Assembly (NCBI RefSeq): GCF_964340395.1
Contig: NC_135562.1
Span: forward strand, 14,440,796-14,504,795
Source of the DNA: Glandiceps talaboti
Taxonomy: Eukaryota > Hemichordata > Enteropneusta > Spengelidae
Length of the DNA stretch: 64,000 nt
Direction: 5' to 3'
The notes under the pieces were generated by a model. The model saw nothing but the letters and a program-made list of their open reading frames with translations. It ran no database searches and was not told the DNA's origin. Within the stretch, counting starts at the first letter, position 1. Each line of letters starts with the position of its first letter. A program made the translations under genes and the position numbers. This document shows positions 48,566-62,100 of the stretch, piece by piece.

Positions 48566-51500
48566 GTCACATTGATTGAGAAACAGTTATACTTTACTTT
48601 GGGGAATATTTCCACTTTAATTTGATTGGGGAACAGTTAGACTTTACTTTGATTGGGGAACAGTTATACTTTGATTGGGGAACAGTTATACTTTACTTTG
48701 ATTGGGGAACAGTTATACTTTACTTTGATTGGGGAACAGTTACATTTTACATTGATAGGGGAACAGTTATACTTAACTTTGCTTGGTGAACATTTATACT
48801 TTACTTTGGGGACCATTTACACTTTACTTTGATTGGGGAACTGTTACACTCTACTTTGATTTGGAAACATTTACACTTCACTTTGATTGGGGAACAGTTA
48901 TACTTTGATTGGGGAACAGTTACATTTTACTTTGATAGGGGAACAGTTACACTTTACTTTGATTGGGGAACAGTTATACCTTACTTTGATTGGGGAACAG
49001 TTATACTTTGATTGGGGAACAGTTATACTTTGATAGGGGAGCAGTTATACTTTACTTTGATTGGGGAACAGTTATACCTTACTTTGATTGGGGAACAGTT
49101 ATACTTTGATTGGGGAACAGTTATACTTTGATTGGGGAACAGTTACATTTTACTTTGATAGGGGAACAGTTATACTTTACTTTGATTAGGGAACAGTTAT
49201 ACTTTACTTTGATTGGGAAACAGTTACACTTTACTTTGATTGGGGAACAGTTATACTTTAATAGGGGAACAGTTATACTTATCTTTGCTTGGTGAACAGT
49301 TATACTTTACTTTGGGGAACATTTACACTTTACTTTGATTGGGGAACAGTTATACCTTACTTTGATAGGGGAACAGTTATACTTTGATTGGGGAACAGTT
49401 ATACTTTGATTGGGGAACAGTTATACCTTACTTTGATTGGGGAACAGTTACACCTTACTTTGATTGGGGAACAGTTATACTTTGATTGGGGAACAGTTAT
49501 ACTTTGATTGGGGAACAGTTATACTTTGATTGGGGAACAGTTATACCTTACTTTGATTGGGGAACAGTTATACCTTACTTTGATTGGGGAACAGTTACAC
49601 CTTACTTTGATTGGGGAACAGTTATACTTTGATTGGGGAACAGTTATACTTTGATTGGGGAACAGTTATACTTTGATTGGGGAACAGTTATACTTTGATT
49701 GGGGAACAGTTATACTTTGATTGGGGAACAGTTATACCTTACTTTGATTGGGGAACAGTTATACCTTACTTTGATTGGGGAACAGTTATACCTTACTTTG
49801 ATTGGGGAACAGTTATACTTTGATTGGGGAACAGTTATACTTTGATTGGGGAACAGTTATACCTTACTTTGATTGGGGAACAGTTATACCTTACTTTGAT
49901 TGGTGAACAGTTATACTTTGATTGGGGAACAGTTATACCTTACTTTGATTGGGGAACAGTTATACTTTGATTGGGGAACAGTTATACCTTACTTTGATTG
50001 GGGAACAGTTATACTTTGATTGGGGAACAGTTATACCTTACTTTGATTGGGGAACAGTTATACCTTACTTTGATTGGGGAACAGTTATACTTTGATTGGG
50101 GAACAGTTATACTTTGATTGGGGAACAGTTATACTTTGATTGGGGAACAGTTACACTTTTTATTGGGGAACAGTTATACCTTACTTTGATTGGGGAACAG
50201 TTACACCTTACTTTGATTGGGGAACAGTTATACTTTGATTGGGGAACAGTTATACTTTGATTGGGGAACAGTTATACTTTGATTGGGGAACAGTTATACT
50301 TTGATAGGGGAACAGTTATACTTTGATTGGGGAACAGTTACACCTTACTTTGATTGGGGAACAGTTATACCTTACTTTGATTGGGGAACAGTTACACCTT
50401 ACTTTGATTGGGGAACAGTTATACTTTGATTGGGGAACAGTTATACTTTGATTGGGGAACAGTTATACTTTGATTGGGGAACAGTTATACTTTTTATTGG
50501 GGAACAGTTATACCTTACTTTGATAGGGGAACAGTTATACTTTGATTGGGGAACAGTTATACCTTACTTTGATTGGGGAACAGTTACACCTTACTTTGAT
50601 TGGGGAACAGTTATACTTTGATTGGGGAACAGTTATACTTTGATTGGGGAACAGTTATACTTTGATTGGGGAACAGTTATACTTTTTATTGGGGAACAGT
50701 TATACCTTACTTTGATTGGGGAACAGTTATACTTTGATAGGGGAACAGTTATACTTTACTTTGATTGGGAAACAGTTACACTTTACTTTGATTGGGGAAC
50801 AGTTATACTTTTTATTGGGGAACAGTTATACCTTACTTTGATTGAGGAACAGTTACACTTTTGATTGGGGAACAGTTATACTTTACTTTGATTGGGGAAC
50901 AGTTATACTTTCCTTTGATTGGGAAACATTTACACTTTACTTTGATTGGTGAATAGTTCCACTTTACTTTGATTGGGGATTAGTTACACTTTACTTTGAT
51001 TGAGGAACAGTTATACTTTGATTGGGGAACAGTTATACTTTACTTTGATTGGGGAACTGTTATACTTTACTTTGATTGGGGAACTGTTAAAGTTTGATTG
51101 GGGAACAGTTATACTTTGATTGGGGAACAGTTATACTTTGATAGGGGAGCAGTTATACTTTACTTTTATTAGGGAACAGTTATACTTTACTTTGATTGGG
51201 AAACAGTTACACTTTACTTTGATTGGGGAACAGTTATACTTGACTTTGATTGGCGAACAGTTACACTTGACTTTGATTGGGGAACAGTTATACTTATCTT
51301 TGCTTGGTGAACAGTTATACTTTACTTTGGGGAACATTTACACTTTACTTTGATTGGGGAACAGTTATACCTTACTTTGATAGGGGAACAGTTACACTTT
51401 ACTTTGATTAGGGAACAGTTATACTTTACTTTGATTGGGGAACAGTTATACTTTTTATTGGGGAACAGTTATACCTTACTTTGATAGGGGAACAGTTATA

Positions 51501-53860
51501 CTTTGATTGGGGAACAGTTATACCTTACTTTGATTGGGGAACAGTTACACTTTGATTGGGGAACAGTTATACCTTACTTTGATTGGGGAACAGTTACACC
51601 TTACTTTGATTGGGGAACAGTTATACTTTGATTGGGGAACAGTTATACTTTGATTGGGGAACAGTTATACTTTGATTGGGGAACAGTTATACTTTTTATT
51701 GGGGAACAGTTATACCTTACTTTGATAGGGGAACAGTTATACCTTACTTTGATTGGGGAACAGTTATACTTTGATTGGGGAACAGTTATACCTTACTTTG
51801 ATTGGGGAACAGTTACACCTTACTTTGATTGGGGAACAGTTATACTTTGATTGGGGAACAGTTATACTTTGATTGGGGAACAGTTATACTTTGATTGGGG
51901 AACAGTTATACTTTTTATTGGGGAACAGTTATACCTTACTTTGATAGGGGAACAGTTATACCTTACTTTGATTGGGGAACAGTTATACCTTACTTTGATT
52001 GGGGAACAGTTACACCTTACTTTGATTGGGGAACAGTTACACCTTACTTTGATTGGGGAACAGTTATACTTTGATTGGGGAACAGTTATACTTTGATTGG
52101 GGAACAGTTATACTTTGATTGGGGAACAGTTATACTTTTTATTGGGGAACAGTTATACCTTACTTTGATTGGGGAACAGTTATACTTTGATAGGGGAACA
52201 GTTATACTTTACTTTGATTGGGAAACAGTTACACTTTACTTTGATTGGGGAACAGTTATACTTTTTATTGGGGAACAGTTATACCTTACTTTGATTGAGG
52301 AACAGTTACACTTTTGATTGGGGAACAGTTATACTTTACTTTGATTGGGGAACAGTTATACTTTCCTTTAATTGGGAAACATTTACACTTTACTTTGATT
52401 GGTGAATAGTTCCACTTTACTTTGATTGGGGATTAGTTACACTTTACTTTGATTGAGGAACAGTTATACTTTGATTGGGGAACAGTTATACTTTACTTTG
52501 ATTGGGGAACTGTTATACTTTACTTTGATTGGGGAACTGTTAAAGTTTGATTGGGGAACAGTTATACTTTGATTGGGGAACAGTTATACTTTGATAGGGG
52601 AGCAGTTATACTTTACTTTTATTAGGGAACAGTTATACTTTACTTTGATTGGGAAACAGTTACACTTTACTTTGATTGGGGAACAGTTATACTTGACTTT
52701 GATTGGCGAACAGTTACACTTGACTTTGATTGGGGAACAGTTACACTTTACTTTGATTGGGGAACAGTTACACTACTTTGATTCGGGAACAGTTACACTT
52801 TGATAGGGGAACAGTTATACTTTACTTTGATTGGGGAACAGTTATACTTTACTTTGATTGGGGAACAGTTATACTTTGATAGGGGAACAGTTATACTTTA
52901 CTTTGATTAGTGAACAGTTACACTTGACTTTGATTGGGGAATAGTTGTACGTTATTTTGATTGAGAAACATTTATACTTTACTTTGCTTGGTGAACAGTT
53001 ATACTTTACTTTGGGGAACATTTACACTTTACTTTGATTGGGGAACTGTTACACTCTACTTTGATTGGGAAACATTTACACTTCACTTTGATTGGGGAAT
53101 AGTTCCACTTTACTTTGATTGGAGGATTAGTTACACTTTACTTTGATTGGGGAACAGTTATACTTTACTTTGATTGGGGAACAGTTATACTTTACTTTGA
53201 TTGGGGAACAGTTACAATTGACTTTGATTGGGGAACAGTTATACATTACTTTGATTGGGGAACAGTTACACTTTACTTTGATTGGGGAACAGTTACACTT
53301 TACTTTGATTGGGGAACAGTTACACTTTACTTTGATTGGGGAACAGTTATACATTACTTTGATTGGGGAATAGTTACACTTTACTTTTATTGGGGAACAG
53401 TTATACTTTACTTTGATTGGGGAACAGTTACACTTTACTTTGATTGGTGAACAGTTACGCTTTACTTTGATTGGGGAACAGTTGAGCTTTACTTTGATTG
53501 GGGAACAGTTGCACTTTACTTTGATTGGGGAACAGTTACACTTTACTTTGATTGGGGAACATCTATACTTTACCTCGATTGGGGAACAGTTACACTTTGC
53601 TTCGATTGGGGAACAGTTACACTTTACTTTGATTGGGGAACATTTACACTTTATTTTGATTGGGGAATATTTATACTTTATTTTGATTGGGGAATAGTTG
53701 TATGTTATTTTGATTGAGAAACACTTTACTTTGAATGGGGAACAGTAACACATTAATTTGATTGGGAATATAGTTATACTTTAATTTGATAGGGAAAAAT
53801 TTAGATTTTACTTTTGCTTGGGGAACAGTTACATTTTACTTTGATTGGGAACATTTACAA
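48565..53860 (+). repeat. Minisatellite array, 22-bp and 27-bp units, about 5.3 kb
   Basis: Units are GATTGGGGAACAGTTATACTTT (22 bp, longer form with an extra TTACT-like 5 bases, 27 bp). The 27-bp form keeps frame, so open frames appear in several frames and on both strands, coding 9-residue repeats such as TLIGEQLYF and, on the minus strand, CNCSPIKVK. Rare variants (ATTGGCG, CTTGGTG, TTTTTATTGGGG) mark higher-order structure. A segment around 50590-51290 is repeated almost exactly at 52043-52743, offset 1453 bp. Confidence 0.95.
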
Positions 53861-56100
53861 GTTTGGGGACAAGTTGTAATTTACTTTGATAAGAGAACAG
53901 TTTTTGAGCAGATTATGTCATGTGATGTGAAACATGGTCATCTAGTACATATGCAGGATTTTTGTATTTCTATTGTAAGCATTTTAGTCTGGTTTCCATA
54001 CCAGCCCCAATTATTTATAATGATTTTTCCAAATGTTGTTAGAGTATACCCAACAATACATTTGTATGTAACAGTTTGTATATATTACCATTTTGTAATA
54101 ATTCTCACTATTGATTTTTGATTATAAATTTACTGTTGGGCAACTATATATATGTAGATATATGCTAGTATACTTGTATGTTACTTATTAATGTCATTAT
54201 AAAACTGTTTCATATTTGTTTTTGAATTTTTAAATTTCAATAAAGCATTATTATACTTACTCTTATGACAGTTTCCATCCTTATTTATTCCCACTAGGCA
54301 GAGCCAGGAGAAGGCTATGGGACTGATATCTGTTCTGTTATCAGTCCTATTCTTGATATGCATAAATCAAGTTCAATCATACCTGACATATATTTTGTAT
54401 ACATGTACTGTAGATGATGTATGCACATCACTTTATTTCAGTAACATATTAAATAATCCCCAATGGCAAAGCCGAGAGGATGGGCTACTCCATAGGTTCC
54501 TGTGCACGAGTCTGTCCGTGTCCACCTCTATCTCAAATATGCATTAGCCAATTTCAACCAAACTTTTAGTAGACATCAAATACTATCCTATGCATATCCA
54601 CGTTACTTCATTTCCTGACCCGTTCAATAACGTAAAAAATAGCAGCCATTTTTGTTCAAATTTTGCCTAGTAACATCAGGTTATTAGATTTTTTATTAGT
54701 GTCTACACCCATGTTATCAATTACAAGCTTACTAATGACACATTGACCTTGACCTTCAAGGTGATTTTGTCATAAAATTAACATTTTACTTGATACTTGA
54801 TTTTCATCGAAAACATAGTAGATTGACTTTATTTTATCCGTGTTATCAATGACAAGCTTTATAATGACACTTGGACCCTTCACCCTCATTTTCAATGACA
54901 CATAGGCATTATAATATTAAAATGCAACTATATAGGTGACATAAATGAGCAGATTTGTACTAAACCTTGTTCAAATATCAGGTATAGTAGTTCACATGGG
55001 TTCACTTCTTTCTATTACCTTTGGGGTAATTTCTGGACCGAGACCATTTTTGTTGTAAACATTCATTTTGACACACTGAAAGCATAATAGATGGATCTAC
55101 ATGTAGTGAACACCTACACCAATGTTTCCCAATCAACAGCTTTCTAGTAATGTCCTGACCTTTAAGTTTAAGGTCAAATAGCTAAAATGTTCAAAATGTG
55201 TATGCACACCTACATTCACTGGCTGGTTTGAATCTATTTATTTGGACTGTCTTACTTGTTCCTTTTACACACACACATACATACACACATACTTACATAT
55301 ATACATACACATACACACACACATCAGCATAACATAATCTTCCCTTACAGAAGGTGAAAAAGAAATTGGTCGACTTTATCCACTTTTATTACGAGCATTT
55401 TATTCAAATCAAAACCCAGAAATTATCAGATACTAGTGTTACAATTCAATGATAAATAAAGACTAATTTAAAGTTGAAGTGCTCCAGACATAAACATGTA
55501 TATTATAAGTTCAATTGACAATCTGGTCACCTAAACAGGAACTTGTATTTTTTAATCTGACGCAATGTTGAAAGAAATTGCACTTCATTTATATGCTTTA
55601 TTTTAAACGGTGAGAAACAGTTAACACTTCAAACACATCTAAGAGGGCATAAGCTGAGTTAATACCTTTTTTTAGAGGGGAGGGGAATGGGTAACTTTCC
55701 CTGTGTATCAAAAGTTACTTCTAGTATTCTACTTTTTGAAGTAAAGTTACAATGATTTGCAGAACTCAAACCTGGTATACCAACATAATATAATTGAACA
55801 GCATACATGCAATTTAGTATACATGTTCTAGAATGATAATGAAATACCTATTAATACCATCAAGTGGGATAATGATACCAGAAGACAATTTGTAATGCTA
55901 TCACCATGTGCATCAACATTAATAACATCGCATACTTCAATAATCTAAGTAAACTAGTTAATAAACTCAGTAGGACAAATTTAAATATGTCATTATTTTT
56001 AACTAAAGTAAACAAGTTTATAAACTCAATGTGCCACGTTTAAATACGTCATCATTTTCACCCAAAGTAAAATAGTTTTTAAACTTAGTTTGTGCCACAT
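53860..56100. other. Intergenic, repeat-derived, no gene seen
   Basis: An AATAAA on the plus strand is at 54239-54244. From about 54280 to 55220 there is AT-rich sequence with CAAAGCCGAGAGGATGGGCT, CTGTCCGTGTCCACC and AGCAGCCATTTTTGTTCAAA strings, reminiscent of the header-type repeat at 46.7 kb but not the same. A CA-rich (CATA) microsatellite is at 55268-55325. No exon was found. Confidence 0.5.
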
Positions 56101-59100
56101 CTAACGATATGAATCTAATTGAAAGTACAGAAAACCTGCATTATATTTAAAATCCTCCACTTCCTCTTCAACAATTCTATCATTCAGCTGACAAGGAAAG
56201 CCGTTTGATTCTCTGCTGTCTTTGTAGTTAAAGGAGACACAGTGCTCATCTTGAAGACAGAAATCGGCGCAGTCTAAGATGTTCCTGACAGTCAGATTGG
56301 CAATGATGTGTCCTTGTAAAGAGTGTTCTTTGTATTCAGCCAATGGATTGACAAAGTATTGATATTCACCAGCTGGTTTTAATACAATAGGATTCACTGA
56401 AAGAGAGAAAGGACAGAATTTACAGAAACTTATCACTAGTAGTTCAGATCTGCTACTTCGCCATCTAGTGGCAGAGTGAACAAAGTTAGAGGTGCTAGTT
56501 GAAAGCTTTAGGTTATGCTTTGATGTTAACAATTGGTTAAAATCAATTTTCACAAAGCTAATTCCTGTCCACTCCTTTTGGATAGTGGTGCACACAGACC
56601 TACTAAATTGGCTTGTTAAACAATACTATCAAAATTATGATGATTACTTCGATTAATAATATTTAATTTAATTTTTCAAAGTATTAATTTTACAGTATCC
56701 TTTTGTATTTCGAAAATGTTCACCAGGCTGCAATTCTAATGATGTTACTAATACTTGGTGGTTGTGCCAATGGACCATTTGCAAATTTTGACATCTTGAA
56801 TGTTGTATTATGAGAAATTTGGCTATTTGCAATCTGACATCTTGAATGTTGCATTATGGGAAATCTACTATCATACCATTCTTAAACCTAAAGTACTTGA
56901 AGTAATGACTGTTTTGAACTATGTGACAAAAACTGTTTGTAATAAATGGATTAATCTTGGTTACAAGGACCTTTGCAAGAGAGATAATCTCATTCTGTCA
57001 TTTCAGATTTTCATTTCAACTGCAGCTGTGAAATTGCACTAATAAATTCATTTCAGCACACTGTAGAGCTGACAAAGATCCTACAATATATGAAAATCAA
57101 ACGATATCTTGAACTTACTGAGACATCTGGTTGTTAACTGGAGATACTTGTAAGTACCAATGCATGGTTCCTGGTCTGTATAGTAGGGCCAATCATTGGG
57201 TACTGTACAGTTAGCTTCATTGATACAAATCTCACGGACTTTGTCAACCACGTTTGGTACATCACACTCGGTGTAATCAGTAAATGTTGATAAGTCATTT
57301 CTGTATGGACAGATGTCCCCGCCTGCAAAAATAGCAATATGTTACATTCACAGAAGTTAATCTGTCCTCCTTGTAGAGAATGGGAAAGTTCTTATTTACA
57401 ATCAAGCCTCTACTCTATCAGGCTTCTACACTCTATCAGGCCTCTACACTCTATCGGACCTCTACACTCTATCGGGCCTCTATACTCTATCGGGCCTCTA
57501 CACTCTGTCGGGCCTCTATACTCTATCGCGCGCCTCTATACTCTATCAGGCCTCTACTCTATCGGGCCTCTACTCTATCAGGCCTCTAGTCTATCAGGCC
57601 TCTACACTCTATCGAGCCTCTACTTTATCAGGCCTCTACTCTATCGAGCCTTGACTCTATCAAGCCTCTACTCTATCAGGCTTCATCGGTGGCCAAGCAG
57701 TTAGTTTGTACATGCCTCTTACCTCTGCAGTCTGGGATCAAATGTACCCATTATGGGATACATTGTACTTTTAAACTTTCACTACAACTACATTTAACAT
57801 ACCTTCATATCTTCCAAACTTTGCTTCAACAATACGTAGGTTGCTGTGTGCCTCTGGACAAGATATCTGAATGTCTCCATGATCTTGACATGACCTTTGA
57901 ACCAGGTCACCTACAGGTCGTCCAGCTGTGGAATAAAGTAAATATTGATCATGCATTTGGTAAATAGTGAGGTAGTTTTAATGTCATATATATCATATAT
58001 AATTTTTTTACACTAAATATGTACGCATCAAATTTGGCCGGTCAATTTGAAGTGAATATTGTGCATCAACACATTTTATTAAATTGTATCCCTACTGTTG
58101 CAAAGTATTTTGTATTCTCATACTGGCCCAACTTTCATACCGACAACAACAACAACAATCAATGTTTGTCTTGATTGAAAAACATCTGCTTTTTATATAC
58201 TAAGTCAATGTAATTAGTAAACACTATACTTAAAATATGCTATTCTGGTATAGGTCTTGATTACTTCTTTTGTTAAATTGTAGTGGTGGGGGTGGTGTGG
58301 TGTGGTGTGTGTAAAAGAGATTTGTTATATATCCAGATATTTTCTTTATTGCTTTCTTTCACTGTTATATCCTTGTTTAATTAAATTAATGAAAATGACT
58401 ACTTTTACAAAATCTAGTCCTTGTAAATGGGGAAATAGTGGTGATTCTGGAATTGTGCAATGAAATGGAATATTTGCTCATCTTAATGGAAATACAATTG
58501 TAAATAAAATAAAGACTATCACTGTATTTACTGAAAAGAAGAAAGGATGGGTTGCAATGTTTTCTTATAGATAGATACTCACGTTGACATTGGTATTTGA
58601 CACTCAGATATTTTTGTGTATCAGGACATGGAGTGCCTGTGGCCATCACTGCTTCATCCACCTAGTAAAAATAACAACAGAAATATAATAAGGATACACA
58701 AGGTTGGTTACCATGGTAATGTGAAACGTTACCAAAGTAACCTTAAAAGTTATATGAAGCAAAGTTTTCAATAAGTTACAGGTTCTTATATCAGCCTTCG
58801 TCAGCTGTTATTTTAAAAGTTTAATGACATAATTATCTAATAACTGCAGATTCTATGAAAGATAATGAGATAAATAATAACCTTGCATTCAAAACTACAT
58901 TGATATGGAAGGCCTCCAACTTTAGGAGGGCCTGTAAGTCATACTACTGTGGGTCTGCAAAACCCATATCTGGCCCGTAAAGGTTTTATCATATATCCAT
59001 GTAATGGCATGGAAACATCATTTGAATCACATAATCATATTAATTATGCTTTGATATTACACACCTTAAGACTGCAATATTTTTGGTATTCACAGTAGCC

Positions 59101-62100
59101 TTTCACTATATCTAGTGTTTCAGGGGATGTACAATCTGTGGTACCAGTATCATAATCCTTAGAAGGGCAGGTAGTTGTACTATCACCATCCAGAGTACGA
59201 CCCCAATTGGCATCCTGTATACGTATATACTCTTCATCATTACAGGCCAATGTTAACTCCATGTCCACACCATCGCATGCATACACTTCAATATCCTGCT
59301 CAGAAGGTACTTCATCTGGGAAAAAATGCCATCAGAATTATTATTACATATGTACCAGCGATACTTGCACAGGTGTACACACATACTAGTGGTATTTGCA
59401 GTGCATCTGCAGTGCAATACCAAAAACGTTATTGCTTACCTGTGTGTACATAATATGCAAATTATTATGCATTCCTTCTTTGTACGTGAAATCCCGTGAT
59501 CACAAATTAGGATATTACAGACTTTACTGTTTCAGATAAACATTATGTAATATTATATTATAGCATTACCAATTCCAGTGAATTTTGTGACGTCATCGCT
59601 GTACATTATTACTGATAATGTACTCCGTTATTGGGCATCGCGCCCCCGGAACGAGCATAACAATACAAGCTTATTTGTTCTGTTTCTTCATACGACTAGG
59701 TATTTTTTCGAAATATATGTTGTTAATTATGATTGTCATTTCCACTGTTTAAAAATACAACGCATTCACGAAACAAATTTGTTTTCACAGCAGTTCATTG
59801 AAGTGTATATGTGTGTGTGCGTGTACGTACGTGTGTCGCTATGATTAGTATTCAGCTTCCGGCCCGAACATGGCAGACGATGTTCAGCGCTGTGTATATT
59901 ATACGTTGTTTTGCGTTTCTCGGTCTACAAACACCATGTGTGTTCTGCTGCAGACAACATTGCAAGCACATGCACTTTTACAAATACCCTGAATACACCA
60001 CACTTGCATTCACACATTATTAGTATTAGATTACATATTTACAATTTTAGCTTAGAATAGCTCACCTTTGCAAGTATAGGCCACTTCTAGGTACCTCTTG
60101 ATATTGGAACATGCAGAAGCCCCAAGAAAGTAATCACTCGCTTCTAGTACACAACTGTTCTTATTGTTACAGTACTTCTTGACAGTATTAACGACGTCAA
60201 CATCTGAACAGGATCCACCTATAATAAATATCAATAGTTTTACCATCATGTGGTCAACAGTAATACCTGTCTACTACTGATAAAACGATGTTCTGATCAG
60301 CAGCATTTCTAGACAACTGCTGCAAGGGCTGAAAGGCAAACCACATTCAAGTACATCTCATTGTAAATGTTCATTCAAACAAATATATGTCCAATTTAAA
60401 CAAAGTCAGAACTTTTGCTGTTAATTTGTTTAAGAAAACTATTATCTATTTTTCGTTAAAAATCAACAAAAAAATCTGAGGTCAACAATGAAATTTTTGA
60501 AATAGAGGTCAAAATCATAAAATTTATTTTAGAATCCAATATGGCTGCCGACTGCTGGCGATGGGAAAATAAAAGATTGCCTATTTCCTCGAAAACAGGA
60601 CAGTGAACCTCTAAATTTCTTTTATTATTTTAAATGATCAGGAATAAACTTACATGTGACAAAAAGTTTGAATAGATTTCAGCAGTAAAATTGATCAAAG
60701 GTGTATTGTACTTCAAACATTTCAAACCATTTATTATTAACTTACTGTTAATGCCAGCCTCATTTTTACATGTGTCAGGTGAACTTGTACTGGATACTCT
60801 ATAGTATGCACTGCTGATATCAATGTATTTATTGTTACCAAAGCAACCAATCTTCAAATCATCTTGGATACATGCAGTACCAGTAAACTCTTCCTTTCTG
60901 GATCCTAAAGGTGTATTAAAGCCAGAATGAAATTAAATCAACTCAAAATGAATTACGTTATGATATTATCACAACTGATATGCTTCCACAGACAGAGAAA
61001 TTTCACATTGGGTCTAGTGGGTCCAATCATCAACAACTACACTACCCTGGTAACTATGGCCAAATCATCGGTTATGCTCAAAATGTTGTTCTTCAATTAC
61101 GCTTCACCTGATGTCATTCTCAAAATGTTTCTTCATTCAGCCAGAAAATACTCGTCAAAGAAGGGTTTACTACTACTTGTCTACAATTCATAGTGATAAG
61201 GCCCCCTAGGACACTCGTATTTTCCTCGGCTGAATGAAGAAATACATTAATATATCTATTTATAGTTTGACTCCACTATCATTTACTCAATAAAGAACTA
61301 ACATTAAAAAAAATATATTCACAACTATCCTCAGAATTATTATAATTTGGCTTACCTTTCAGGAAATCAGAACAGTTATACGACACTTCCAGATATTTAT
61401 AAACATCTTGACAAGGATCACTTTCACCATCTGAGATAAGTGCATCTAGGATATCAGTTTTGATATTAATTTCACAGTTCTCTTTACCGTAACATAGGTC
61501 CATAACTAAGTCTTGTACAGCGTCTTCACTAGCCATACATTCTTCAGTGACGTGCAGTAGATTCTGACTAGCAATGTCAGATGGGCACACAGTTTGACTA
61601 CGATTCCTACCATAGAATGTACTACCAATGTTGATGTAGCTGTTAGGACAGCTTAGTACCAGGGTTTCATTGTCACAGGCCCTTGTTAACTGAGGTCTCT
61701 CAGCATCTACAATGATAACATAAAAAAATTATAGTGTGAGTAAAATGCAAGTTATCAGGCACAATTTGAAGACTCAAATATAGTTACATACAATTTACAT
61801 GAACTAAATCTCAGCAGGATATAGGGGTTTGTGAAGGGACAAAAGTTTGATTTATTTTTTGTACCATATCAAAAGTCCTGGTGAGAGTTCCATCAGTTAC
61901 TAAACATGATTTTTAAATACATGTATAGTTAAATATAAGAATATTCTAATACATATTAAACTTTTATTTTGTTCAAGAAAACTGAGTCTTACCCATTCTC
62001 AGTTAAAGTCAAGAAAAAAAATGTGGGGTCACCATACAAATTTTTGAAATCAAGGTCAAATGATTCAAAATTTCATTATTTTAGATTCCAATATGGCCGC

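Noticed and set aside
53127-53753. 208-codon minus-strand open frame of Cys-Ser-Pro-Ile-Lys repeats, and the many plus-strand frames of the array
   Set aside because: The frames follow from a 27-bp unit that has no stop in several frames. They break wherever a 22-bp unit occurs, have no splice context, and exist on both strands at once.
48565-53860. CRISPR-like regular repeat
   Set aside because: Units abut directly with no variable spacers, and the DNA is clearly from an animal.
56397-56595. N-terminal extension of the lectin last exon in the 164-codon frame
   Set aside because: A CTTTCAG acceptor at 56397-56403 joins in phase with the preceding exon, so the upstream part of the frame is intron.
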